A DNA stretch of 64,000 nucleotides, from NCBI RefSeq assembly GCF_050436995.1, contig NC_134757.1:11792501-11856500 (forward strand), given 5' to 3'. The DNA comes from Anticarsia gemmatalis. Lineage: Eukaryota; Arthropoda; Insecta; Lepidoptera; Erebidae. Positions 49,766 through 60,412 of this stretch are shown here, piece by piece (the first letter of the stretch is position 1; each line of letters starts with the position of its first letter). The notes beneath the pieces were generated by a model that saw nothing but the letters and a program-made list of their open reading frames with translations, was not told the origin of the DNA and did not search any database. Both the position numbers and the translations under genes were made by a program.

Positions 49766-49979
49766 ATTATTTAGAAACTTTTGACTTTCGTCCACATAAC
49801 CATTTTGAAAGATATACCCTTTAAAAAGTGTCCTGTTTCCTGAAGTCCTGAAGAGACTTCAGGGCACGAACGTTTCGTGTCCTCAATTTTATTTAGCTGT
49901 TTTTAGTAACATAAAAAAAAAACACAGGGACAACTTGCCCAGCAGTGAGACACTAATGGGTTAAATTTATTTTATAAAA

Positions 49980-52440
49980 CTAAACCTAAGACTTTCAGGA
50001 AATATTCTCGTAATCCAATGAACGATTACCTCTATTCATCCTGCTCTATATTTTACATGTAATTTGTAGCTCTTAATGAACTATAGAAATGGATCTGTTT
50101 TACAACGGACAGACGGACAAACGGATCTCGGTTCAATTTAATTAGAATTTATATGCGCGGTCAACTGCGACTCATTCGCGAGTCAGTTGCGTTTAAATTA
50201 AATTATATTTACTTGGTTAAAGTTAATGCAGTTTATTTTAACTCATGATTTAGCTTTCCTTAGTTTTACTTGAGTTTCTAGAAAAAAACATGTTGGCACA
50301 AAAATCTTGAATTCCAATGTAATTTTTTTTTATCTTTTGGAAATTAAAAAGTGCATTCCGTCTTGCCATTTCGTCTCACGAGTTACCGGCTTTTACGAAA
50401 CAGTCAAGATTTTATGACTATTACAAATACTTTGCACGTATTTTACGAAGTGAAGTATATTTTGAATTTGAACAAACTATCCAAATATCTAGTTTAAGAT
50501 TGTAAGTATTGCTAAATGCAACCGTACCCACAAACACTACAAACACTATATACCTTTTGGAAGAAAAATTGTTACTTGTACTTTGTAATAAATTCTACTA
50601 TTTCTGCTAAGCTTCAACTAGACAAGAATGGAAAGCGCTATATGCCTCAAAGGGCCACAAAAGGAAAATCGGCTATAAATTATGGAATATTTTAGAAAAC
50701 GAGACGTCTAGGCGCTTGCCAAAAATGGAAAACGACGAATGATTTAATATGTATGTCTGGTTAAAGATGGGACTAAGATTGATGGCATATATCTTCTGTA
50801 TATTTAAGTAAGAAGATAACTAATTGACTGATTGGATTACACATAATACTGTACCCCAGAGAAATAAAGGCGTAAGTAGAATATTTTATATGTACACTTA
50901 CTTTAAGACAGCCAAAATACTGTTTAATCATTCTCATCATTTTGGAGTCTCTGCTAGTTTCTGATATTGTTTTCAGTTTTGTATAAAAATAATGTGCTTA
51001 TATCTTATTTGACTTAGGGGTGCGAGTTGATTTGAAATTTTGATCATGTTTAAAATGGGTAAGAAGTGACTAAAAAGGTTAGTATTCCAATGTCTTGGGG
51101 ATTTTCCTAAAGAATAGGTTGTTATGTCATAAAGATACGTATGTGTAAACGAAACCCTAAAGAAGAAAACATATCTAAGTATTTTGACTTGATTATAATA
51201 TATGCTCACTGAAATCATGTTCTAACCAAAATGATAAATATTTTTCATCATCTCAAATAATATTATCAACTTTTTAGAAAACAGACATATGATTTAGAAT
51301 AAGGTTATTTCAAAGATTTCTTATTAAACGAAGAATCATTCGATTAAGTCTTAGTTATTAATATGATAATATATTATTGCGAGACGCATTCTAGTGTCAA
51401 TAAAGATTTATGTAAGTCTTAGTAAGCACTAAGATTGGCAAAAACGTTGAATTAATATCATGTAAAGTAGAGTTGGTAAGTATTCGGTTTTAGAATTTTT
51501 ATTCATCTAGTGTGTTACTTATATTTAAATTATTTTTAGATACGGTTACAATTTTATTCGGATTCGGTTATGAATATAATCATAGTTTAATATTTTTGTA
51601 CAGTGCTGTAATCAGTAGTTACATAATTATGGCGAAAACATTGTCAAGGACGTTAGCGATATTAATTCATTAATTTCAGTTAAATATGAAATAACGTAGC
51701 GAGGAATGCATATGAATAAATCTACGTTAACATTGAGTTAATATTTTTATCGATAACGTATAAGAACATATAAAGAAACGGGACGATTGTAGTCAATTGA
51801 TCGAGGTTAAGTTAAATGTGCACAAATCTTCCGTGACTGTCTGATATGTGTAGGGGTACATTCCTCCCCTACAAACACGTCGGAAGCGTTCTAATTCCGT
51901 CATGTCCATCCAAAGACAAACTGACCCATTACCGCACTTAACCCTTCAACTTCTCTATTTCGGTAGTCGATCGATTCTCGCAAAATTAGCCTACCCGCCC
52001 GCGCTGACCCAATAACCGGACAATATAAATAAACAATACAATATTACCCAACTATTATACGATTATATTAACTTCGGACGTCTGCTGCACTCAATAATGT
52101 AACGTTCGCCTTCAGCACATGTATTGTACAGTATAAAAATATTCATTGTGTACAAAACAGGGGAATTCAACTGCATTACGATAATATAATAGCTAATTCG
52201 GCGCGTATTTCGCATGTAAAATAAACAGTAAAGTCGACTCTCAACGAGCTACACTTTACGTGCTGGCGCACCTCAGTAATATTTATATTTTCTTAGAATC
52301 ACCGTTGAACGACCGTCAGCGCTATGCGAGCACATGGTAGGTACCTAATTATGAAATCAAAGAAACTCCAATAAGTAATGTAAATACAATGATGATTTTC
52401 TATTAAGAGAGCGTAAATATTAGCTAGAAGTAAAATAAAT
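49980..52440. other. No exon recognised; probable intron of the large minus-strand gene
   Basis: This stretch lies directly downstream of the donor at 52456 on the minus strand. No acceptor followed by protein-like sequence was found. A nested palindrome CAACTG..GACTC/GAGTC..CAGTTG sits at 50162-50189. Confidence 0.45.
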
Positions 52441-52445
52441 AGAAG

Positions 52446-52460
52446 AGTTACTCACTTGCC
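52446..52460 (-). other. Splice donor at end of the large exon
   Basis: On the minus strand the sequence reads GGCAA|GTGAGTAAC, matching the GTRAGT donor consensus. The TGA that closes the frame overlaps the donor. If it is used, the last codon is split after two bases and the protein continues in an exon further left. No convincing next exon was found between 40 and 52 kb. Confidence 0.75.
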
Positions 52461-55400
52461 GAAGAGCGGATGCCACAAGTGGAAGGAGGCCGGGTCGTGC
52501 GGGTGCGGCGGCATCAGCGGCGGCTCGCCCAGCGGCGTGGTGCTGCCCACCTCCGGGGGCTCGTCGCGCCGCCGCCCGTGCGAGCCGCTCGACGCGCCCG
52601 AGCTGCGGCGCGACACGGACGCGGCCGCCGCCGCCGCCGTCGGCTCCAGCAGGTTGTGCAGCGACTTCACACTTATCCGCGGCCGCGGCGACTCCGTCGA
52701 CTGGTGCGAGCCCGTCGAACTACTCCGCGCCGGGTGCGCCTCGGCCTGCTTACTTTGCAACGATTGCAAGTAATTGTTGTTCGGGTAGAACGGCGACGTG
52801 GGACTCTTCTGTTGGCTGGAGCTTCGAGGCGAGCGCTGATCTCTCCCCATCAGATTAGCGTTGTAATAGGGGGGGATCTGGAGACCCGACAGCGGCACGT
52901 TCGGCCGGATGTTCGGGTTCATGGCCGGGTACATGTTCTGCAGGAAGGGGTTGTGCTGCAAGGCGGCGGCGCGCTGCCCGGCGGCGACGGCGGCCGCCGT
53001 GGCCGCGTTGTAGTTGGAGGCGATGGGACTGCTCCGTGACGACATCGTGATCGGACTACTTCGCGCCGACATGCTGCTATGCGATTTACTCTGATGATTC
53101 TTTGTGGAGTGAACGTAGGGATTCTGTACGTCCGATGATTTGGCCGCCATCTCCTTCATTTGGGCTTCCATTGCGGCCGCCGCTTTGGCCCTCTGTGCTG
53201 CGTTTGCATTGTTCATCGCTTCCTGCCACATTGCGAACTGCACTCGGCTGTCGTACTCCATCGGCGGTACCATCGGAAAACCGGCCGGAGGAATACCCAT
53301 GCGAGAAGCTGGATTCAGTAGCGGCGATATGTCAGGATAGTTTGGATTATAACCGGCGGAGGTGAGGGCTTTAATAAATTCTGCATTTTGCGAACACGCT
53401 GCCACAGCTTCCACTTGGCTGATATATGGCAGCCAGAACATTGAAGATATCGCCGCGGAGGTTGCCGCTTCAAAGTCACCGAGCCCCATTGACTCCACGG
53501 ACGGCATCTTGAGCTGATTCGTTTGCTCGAGCTGCGATGTATTTGCGTGCTCTGTATTGGAACCGCCTTTCATCGCTTTGGACGCTTCTTTATTTTCGTG
53601 ATTTATTATAAGTTCCTCTAGTTGTTTTAATGAAAGGACGATAATGTCTGGGTCTCCCAGGACAATCGGATAAGCGAAAGCTTCCGGTAACCGCAACTCG
53701 GGTCTTTGCATCAACAGCAATGGAATCTCGCGGGCAGGAGCTGCGACGATAGTCTCAACTTTGTCTTTTGGTACCAGTAAAGGATCAGGAATGTTAAAAG
53801 TGGGGCTCGATTTGAGAAGTTGAAATTGTTTGTGAGGACTTAATTCCTCCTTCAGTTTTTGTTGTTTAGGTGGTTTAGTATGTAATTTCTGAATCTCGGG
53901 TTTTATGTCTAAAGGTTCCTCCTGATTGGATTCACACCTGTTGAATAGCTTCACCAACTTAGGTGAGTCGTCCGACGACTCCCGTCTCTTTTTCTCTTGA
54001 GGTTCGCCGAATTCCTTGTTTAATTTTCTAATTTCATCGGAACAACTAGTGACCGTCGGACTAGCAGACTTTCTGTGTTTACCCAAGTTTAATGGTTCGC
54101 ATTGTTGTTTACTAATGGTCACTTCAGACGTATACATCTTAGGCGAGGGTGATGACAGGAGTGTTTCTAAAAACAGGGATTGTTTGCTCTTCGTGTGTGG
54201 CATAGTGAATATCTCCGGCGAGGAGGGCACGGCGGGGATGCCGCTCGGCTGCGGTGACTGCATCGCGTCCGATTCTCTCGACGGCGCTCGCGGTATATCT
54301 ATCCTCCTCGGCGACGCATGCGGGGTGGGCAGTCTGCGATGCATATTTATATCTCTAATTGGAAATGACTCTTCACTTCTGTCCGGTATACTTTCCTCCA
54401 TGGAATTTGTTGTTTCAGCGTCACTTGCGACTACAGCTTTCGTTTTACCTTTTTTCTCACCCGTTTTCTTACTTAAATCTGTGGCCACCAATTCAACTCC
54501 TTCTGTTCCAGAGTCTTTTTCTGCCAAGGTTTCTTCGTTGGAATCTTCCGCTTCAACTTTAGGTATAATGTTATCTGTGTCATTGTCCGTCGTCTCATCG
54601 CTAGTCGCATCAGTCGTTAATGTCTCCTCAGTTTGATCTGATAACAATGGAGATTTATCTCCCTTCGACACCTGTACGTCGAAAGCTTCTTGTAAATCAG
54701 GTACATGTTCAGTGAACATCGCGTCGGTCGAGTCGACGTCACTTTTTAGCCTCTTCTCGGCACTTTGCTCATATTCTAATTGGTTAACTTCATTAGCTTG
54801 TTGCATCTCAGTCGCTGTAGTCAACGTCTCGAGTGAACAGTCGGGTTGCACTTCACTCGGCGCAAATACCTCGTCTGGCATGAACGTCGGCTCGACGGCT
54901 TGCTCGTGCTCGGGCGGCGGCAGGTGATCGCCTATGTGATGCAGGTGCAGGAGTCCTTGTGCCGCCGTCATGCTACTGCGACTGGGCGACTCCAGCGACT
55001 GCTCAAGACGGTCAATAATATCTGCGACGGGCGCACCACCCAGAAGCATGTCGTCTTCTTCTTCGGCGTAATCGCCGGAGCCGTGCACCAAGTGCGCCAG
55101 CTTGTCGAGAGCTTGCCCGAGGATCTGGTTATCCTCGCACCCTTTCTCGACGAGCGACTCGAGCAGGGCTTCGTCGTGCGGCCCGCCGAGCTCGGGCAAG
55201 TAATGTGCTTCACTGATAGTTTCGAACAAATCCTTATGCACGTGCGCCATCTCACTTTGAAACGCGTCCTCCTCCGAGGGTCGCTCCGGGGGGTGTGACT
55301 TGCGCTCGAAGAATATCTCGTCGGGCTGCTTCGGCTCGCCGAGCTCGAAGGACATAACGTCGCGGGCGACGTCCTCCGCTTCCGGCAGGAAGGGGTACTG

Positions 55401-56402
55401 CTCCGCGGTACCCGTATGTAGGTCCAGCTCGAGCGCCTCCTCGCCGCGCTGCTGGTTGAACTCGATCTCCGCCACCGCGAGCAAGCTGTCCAACGGCGTG
55501 GGCTCAGCCGGCGGCGGCGGAGTTCCTCGAGGGACCTCAATGGTGTGTTGGGGGATGTGTGACTCCAGGTCGGGCTGGTTCCAGGCGGGCGCGGGCGCAG
55601 ACGCGTCCGCGCGTCGCCTCCGCGGCCTGCCTGGACGCCGGCGCCGGCGCCGCTCGACGCGTTCCGGTTTGTCACGCGCTGGCACTCGGATAGAGTCGAA
55701 GATCTCGGTACGCGGGATAACTCGCCACCCGGTCGGCGTACGAGCGATACGAATTCGGTTGCGCGGGTCGTAGTCCTCGCAGCGGACCTCCTGCACGGTA
55801 CCGTCGCTTTGGCGAGCCCACAGGAACACGGGGCGCAGTCGCGGCGCGGGGTGCGCGGACGGCGGGGCGAGCGCGGCTAGTTTAGCGACCAGGCTGCGCG
55901 CGCGGCGCCGGTCGGGGGCGCAGGGGCCCGGGGGAGGGGGCGAGGGTGCGCTGCGAGAGCGGGCGGCAGCGACATCGGCGCGGGGGCGGGCGGCGCGAGG
56001 CTCGCCGCCGCCGCCGGGCGCCCGAGGAGACACTCCGGCGCGCCGCACCACGGGACAAGCGACGACCGCGCGGACGCGGCCCCGAGGCGGACTGGCGGCC
56101 GGCGCGCGCTCGCCCCGCCCCCCGCCGCCCGGCGCCGCTCCCGCCCCGCCCAGCGATCGATCGCCCGCCCGCTGCACCCGCCGCCTGCACCCGCATGTAA
56201 ACACGGCGCGCGCCCCGGCCCCCGCGACGCGTTTACGTGGCCTCGTTAATCTTAAATCCATATCTGCGGCGCGCGGAGTACGCACGCCGGCACGCCCCCG
56301 CTGCACGGCCCCGCGACCCGCCACGCACGTGTGCACCACCCGGAGCCCGCCATGCCTGCAGCGACCCGGCGCCGCTGACACCGCCGACACCGACACTACC
56401 AT
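52456..56402 (-). CDS. Large 5' coding exon of an unidentified nuclear-type protein (gene continues past the splice donor)
   Basis: One uninterrupted minus-strand frame of 1,315 codons plus two bases. Seen: an Arg/Ala/Gly/Pro-rich N-terminus (about 55-190); a better-ordered segment with many aromatic and charged residues (192-245); a basic run with the AT-hook-like core RPGRP (251-264); acidic helical stretches (300-480); Ser/Thr/Glu-rich linker (520-720); PLNLG and PLDI motifs (770, 830); an Ala/Met/Gln-rich helix (1055-1090); Ser-Pro-rich repeats (1105-1250) and a poly-Ala run (1255-1262). Composition suggests a nuclear transcription or chromatin cofactor; I do not recognise the family. The exon ends at GGCAA|GTGAGT, a consensus donor, and the in-frame TGA lies inside that donor, so it is probably not the true stop. 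An in-frame TAG lies just upstream of the first ATG. Two starts are possible: 56402, or 56261, which has the better context (G at -3 and G at +4) and begins MDLRLTRPRKR. No catalytic or zinc-finger signature is visible. Confidence 0.85.
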
Positions 56403-56460
56403 GAGCCGCCCGAGCCCGCCGCTCTCCGAGCCGGCTTTAACGCTCTAACGAACATTCTCT
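54840..56460. promoter_or_regulatory. CpG-rich island over the 5' end of the large minus-strand gene
   Basis: GC content rises sharply from about one third to well over one half, with very many CpG dinucleotides, peaking between 55.6 and 56.4 kb. This covers the Arg/Ala/Pro-rich N-terminal coding part and the presumed 5' untranslated region. Unmethylated, CpG-rich 5' ends are usual for active insect genes. The base composition biases the encoded residues toward R, A, G and P, so part of the N-terminal protein could be untranslated leader instead. Confidence 0.6.
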
Positions 56461-56506
56461 ACATACCGACACGCACGTACGACGTCTATGTTCCGCGTGT
56501 ACAGAT

Positions 56507-56516
56507 CTGACTGAGT
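56507..56516 (-). promoter_or_regulatory. Possible initiator (TCAGTC) for the large gene
   Basis: The minus strand holds TCAGTC at 56514-56509, matching the arthropod initiator TCAGTY. It lies about 110 bases before the first ATG and about 250 before the second. No TATA box is seen at -30. One hexamer match is weak evidence; placement upstream of a CpG-rich 5' end is the main support. Confidence 0.3.
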
Positions 56517-56663
56517 AGGAAACTCTCAAAGACGCGGGCGTCACATGTAAAGGGCGTTAATAAGTAGGGCTGCCCCCGAGCATGCTTCGGCTAAGCTACT
56601 CATACAATATAAGTATTCCAGGAAGCGGGTAGTAAGCCCGACGAAATCAATAAATAAAACAAA

Positions 56664-56788
56664 GTGGCTCCATCTATAACGCGCATGTACTCGCCGGGTG
56701 TTAGCGGACTGGCGCGAGGTGCGCGTACATGTCACTGCACAGAGCGCAATGAGTACCGTTGCGCAGCGCGCGAGGTAGATGGAGCCAC
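56664..56788. repeat. 13 bp inverted repeat upstream of the large gene
   Basis: GTGGCTCCATCTA (56664-56676) is repeated perfectly inverted at 56776-56788 with a 99 base loop. The loop is GC-rich and holds a smaller hairpin, GCGCAA/TTGCGC. It could be a small non-autonomous transposon or a structured regulatory segment. Confidence 0.55.
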
Positions 56789-56814
56789 AACTCACAGGGC
56801 TCCACCTATTGACT

Positions 56815-56859
56815 GCTCTAACTACTAACACCCGTGTACTCTAACTACTAACACTTGTT
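56815..56859. repeat. Short tandem duplication (about 23 bp x 2)
   Basis: The unit CTCTAACTACTAACAC occurs twice head to tail, with four to six differing bases after each copy. No function is suggested. Confidence 0.6.
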
Positions 56860-56971
56860 TAAGAGTGAAGGCAGAATGGCTGATTCACAACGAAATAGTT
56901 ACGAAAACAATGCTAAAAATCCAATTGATCACGTATTATTATTACCAAGAGTTAAATAAAGTTTTTTCTTG

Positions 56972-57250
56972 GTGTGAGGTGTGAGGCGCCCATAGCCAGT
57001 TGCGCTCACCGGTCGGTAAACGATCTGTGGGTTAAGCAACCCTTGGCGCGGTCATTCCATAGATAGGTGACCGCATAGTGGTATTAGAGCTGGGCGCCTC
57101 CGTGCTTCGGAGGGCACGTAAAATGTCTGTCCCGGTTGTTGTCTGCTATGATAAATCTAATGATAAGTCGCTAAGCCATGTCAAAGGCCTTTCGTGCGGC
57201 TTGAACAACTCTGACACTAGGTTGACCACTAACCATACGACAAACAAACA
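56972..57250 (+). mobile_element. 5S rRNA-like SINE, most complete copy
   Basis: The head resembles the 5S rRNA gene along most of its length. GTTAAGCAAC (57031-57040) matches the 5S box A region, GGCGCGGT follows, and GATAGGTGACCG (57062-57073) matches the 5S box C core. A unique body (CCTCCGTGCTTCGGAGG, then CATGTCAAAGGCCTTTC) and a CAAACAAACAA tail follow. The internal 5S-type promoter marks it as a SINE3-class candidate. Confidence 0.75.
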
Positions 57251-57411
57251 ACATCTTGGTAGTTTGTCATTGTACAGTAATTTACAATCGCAGTACCGAT
57301 GCACTTCTTTCTTTAATATTTTAATGTCGACCACGGTATACATACTCACTTTACTTGCCTACTTACACTTTACCCAGCCAGTCGCACGCGTTACTTACGT
57401 ACATCTATACT

Positions 57412-57672
57412 AATATTATAAAGCTGAAGAGTTTGTTTGTTTGTTTGTTTGTTTGAACGCGCTAATCTCAGGAACTACGGGTCCGATTTGAAAAATTTTT
57501 TTAGTGTTAGATAGCCCATTTATCGAGGAAGGCTATAGGCTATATATCATCACGACGACTACGTCGACGACTACGACTAATAGGAGCAGAGTACCAGTGA
57601 AAAATGTTACAAAAACGGGGAAAATTATGATTCTGTTATGTGACGCAAGCGAAGTTGCGCGGGTCAGCTAGT
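57412..57672 (+). mobile_element. Non-autonomous repeat ending in GCGGGTCAGCTAGTAA
   Basis: Starts with TATACTAATATTATAAAGC and a (GTTT)n run. It contains GGAACTACGGGTCCGATTTG and ends GAAGTTGCGCGGGTCAGCTAG. The layout is that of HzSINE/RTE-tail-like lepidopteran repeats. Confidence 0.6.
57426..57454. repeat. (GTTT)n microsatellite inside a repeat
   Basis: Six to seven GTTT units at the 5' end of the 57.4 kb non-autonomous element. Confidence 0.85.
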
Positions 57673-57724
57673 AATAGTATATACATACATACATACATAC
57701 ACATAAATATTTCGTCTGTTATAT

Positions 57725-57962
57725 CCAAAGTGGTAGGTAGAGGTGTATGAAATACATCCACGTTTCGCCATCGACAATGTTAGTCCCATGTAATGAGGAG
57801 CGAGTCTATTGCTACTTACCGGGCACGTTAGCAATCTCCAGGCTACTGTTGAGATGTATTCTAATATAAATATGAAAAGACCAATATTACGTTGCCTGAC
57901 CCGGGAATCGAACCCGAGACTTTATGATGAGTAGCCGGATACACCACCGTCTGCATCTATAG
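57725..57962 (-). mobile_element. tRNA-headed SINE, ACGTTAGCAATCTCC family
   Basis: The plus strand ends with CCTGACCCGGGAATCGAACCC, the complement of a tRNA T-arm, then a degraded head. The body is TTTCGCCATCGACAATGTTAG, GGGCACGTTAGCAATCTCCAG and AATATAAATATGAAAAGACC. Related copies lie at 2.6, 11.9, 16.7 and 37.0 kb. Confidence 0.65.
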
Positions 57963-58267
57963 AAGCACTGAAAAACTATTTTCTTAAATTTTAACTTTTG
58001 GGTGGAAATAATGAATCTTAGTAATTGATATTTATTTATTGTTGTAGCTAAAAACATTATTTGATTATGTATTATAATTAGTTGGAATAAATTAAATTAT
58101 CTGTAGTTTTAACACAAAACATATATTATTATTTGCTATTTTATAAGTTACTGTATGACTAGAACTTTATGATATGAACAATATTATTATATGAAAAATA
58201 TAGACAGATGAAGGAGTTAAAAATTGCATTATTCTAAATATTTTGCTCTGTATGTAACTGTTTATTT

Positions 58268-58582
58268 CTTGTACCAAATTAACCCTTTACTGTTCTACTG
58301 CTGGGCAAGGGTCTCCTCCCAAACGAGGGAGGGGTTAGACCTTGAGTCCACCACGCTGGCCAAGTGCGGGTTGGGGACTTTGCATGCCCTCAATAAATGT
58401 AATAAACAAATTTTTAGGCGTGCAAGGTTTCATCACAATGTTTTTCACCACCGTTAGAGCAAGTGATAATAATTATTTCTAATACACATATAACTTCGAA
58501 AAGTCATTGGTGTGTTGCCTCGGGTTCGAACCGTCGAACATTTGCCTGGGAGGTGCAACTTATACCACTCAGCTATCATGGT
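58268..58582 (-). mobile_element. tRNA-derived SINE with CAGCAGTGGGACAGTAA-type tail, full-length copy
   Basis: Read on the minus strand: head CATGATAGCTGAGTGGTATA, B box GGTTCGAACCC, a body with TAACGGTGGTGAAAAACAT and CCTTGCACGCC, a segment with GGGCATGCAAAGTCCCCAAC, and a 3' end with GGGAGGAGACCCTTGCCCAG. It defines the family for which many partial copies follow. Confidence 0.75.
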
Positions 58583-59114
58583 AAAGGAATTTTCGTGCGT
58601 TAGGTTATATTATGAAAATAATATTAAAACTAGAGTGACTTCGTCGGCGTTCAGTCATGACATTGGTATGTAGGTACAACTTTGAGCGAAGTATATTTTT
58701 TGGAATTCTTCTTATTTTTTTTAAAGTGAATAAAATGTTCACTTTAAAAAAAATATTAAAAACAGAAAAATATGTTTATGTACGTCTCGACGTTTCATCA
58801 CAATCACTAAAAATAAGATGAAACATTTTCGAAAAGATTTCATTCTTGCCTTACTTCTAGTTATAAAAATAAAATCATTTTTTACTTATACTTAGGACAA
58901 AATAAGAAATATGTTTCATGAAGTCAATTTTAAATTGACTTTTTTAGATATATGTGATGTAATGTATGATAATAGTCTTGAATTATTAGAGCCTACAGCC
59001 TCTGGAGTGCATGAATATTAAATTGCAAATAGAACTTAAAACAATCTTAATAAATATTGGAAAACAGTAAATAAATAAACGAATGGAATGTTATGTTATA
59101 AGCCATTAGAGGAC

Positions 59115-59270
59115 CCATGGGGCAGTTTTTTACTACTGTAGACAACCGGCTAGCAAACGACAAAATGTCGTATGAAAACTGATCAGCGCCCCTAGCGGTT
59201 TTGAACTTGAACTATTTTCTTCATCAAATTTTATGTATCAAACACTAGTCGATACTGCAATACTACTATA
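59115..59270 (-). repeat. Repeat family with CGCTAGRGGCGCTG core, minus orientation
   Basis: GACAACCGGCTAGCAAACGA, CAGCGCCCCTAGCGG and CTAGTCGATACTGCAATAC are the reverse complement order of the 22.1 kb copy. Confidence 0.55.
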
Positions 59271-60004
59271 ATACCTACTTCTGTAGAAATTCGTACTACT
59301 TATTTCCTTAATACATGAACAAGAATAACAAAATGTTACGTAGAATTTCAATACTACATTACTCTATTAACAATGTAAATTTGTGAGACATTTCATCTAA
59401 ATAAGTTACATATGTATATCTACAGAGAGTATTTTCAGCCAGTCTCACGGCTTACTGATAAGTAGCTGATAGCGTACTTTATGAATAAATATTGCAGCGA
59501 TATGACCACGTCTACCACTTCACAAACGGTAATTTCTTATAGATGTGACATAAAAGGTACCAAAAATACTGTCGCGGTTAAGCTAACCATGACTTATCCA
59601 GGAGTGGTGAAACTGGCCGTACGAATGGAAGAATGACAGCTACTATTGTATCTGGAAGTATACTATATACTTAGTATACTTACTACAAAATATTTACACT
59701 GAATTCAACGTCTATAACGCTAAGTTTAACAGTACTTATATGATTCTATTTACTTATATTTACTATACCTAAAGCTCCGTTCATATCTAAAACACTTAAG
59801 AAGTTTGTGCTAGAATCCACGTTTTTGAGCCTAAAATCCTAGGTGAAATCGTTCGTTCTTGTTTTTCCAAAGCAATATTTTGGTTTTTAAATGCATATGA
59901 GCAACTTTTTACTAGGCAAGAAGGGCTCGAGGATCGAATATTTTGGCAAATTTCAATAAAATGCATGTTCGTGTCAATTCAGGTAGGCGTAGAGCGGTGT
60001 TAAG

Positions 60005-60178
60005 AGTTAAGTCCTTCACACTGAACAAGTGCGGTTTGGGAACTTTGCATAAGCTCAACAACGATTTTTTTTACAGTTAGAACAAATAATTGTTATTTCT
60101 TATACACACTTCGTAATTACATTGATGTGTTAGGTTCGAACGAAAGGTAGTGTTAGACCATTCGGCTATCACTGCTAA
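60005..60178 (-). mobile_element. tRNA-headed SINE of the CAGCAGTGGG-tail family, degraded
   Basis: AAGTGCGGTTTGGGAACTTTG and a tRNA-like end TAGGTTCGAACGAAAGG..CATTCGGCTATCA match the full copy at 58.3 kb. The tail end is missing. It lies just downstream of the PIGX stop. Confidence 0.6.
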
Positions 60179-60262
60179 TAAACATACATTGCAAAACGTT
60201 TTAAAGTTATGCTGCACAAAAGCTAAGATATGTACGGAGCTTAAATCAGTCAGTACTACTAA

Positions 60263-60412
60263 TTAGAATGCCAAAATAAACTTAAAGTTAATCAGCGTGA
60301 GTAGCAGGTACAGTGAGCCGAGCGTCACCGTGGTTCCCGTGACCACGGCTACTGTGTAGTAGTGGTTCAAGTCTCCCACCGGCACTGACCAGGTAAGTGG
60401 AGTGTCCGAGTA
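60263..60412 (-). CDS. PIGX: PIGX exon 5 (membrane anchor and stop)
   Basis: Acceptor CTTTATTCCAG. It encodes residues 196-244: a short lumenal stretch, then a hydrophobic segment (about 215-238) and the C-terminus FKFILAF before TAA. I saw no clear AATAAA on the minus strand close after the stop. Confidence 0.87.
   Translation of the reverse strand, partial: YSDTPLTWSVPVGDLNHYYTVAVVTGTTVTLGSLYLLLTLINFKFILAF

Noticed and set aside
52456..53365. Plus-strand frames of 66-189 codons opposite the 3' part of the large exon
   Set aside because: They are shadows in GC-rich coding DNA on the other strand, with arginine-rich, family-free translations.
54016..54636. 206-codon plus-strand frame
   Set aside because: Lies antisense to the Ser/Thr-rich coding part of the large exon; composition mirrors those codons and no domain is visible.
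54968..55675. 235-codon minus-strand frame
   Set aside because: Overlaps the main frame in another phase; made of Arg, Ser and Pro from CpG-rich sequence.
57000..57075. Possible 5S rRNA gene
   Set aside because: Too diverged from 5S, and continuous with a SINE body repeated elsewhere in the window.
58510..58582. Possible tRNA gene
   Set aside because: It is the head of a SINE; the same body follows as in other copies and stems are mismatched.
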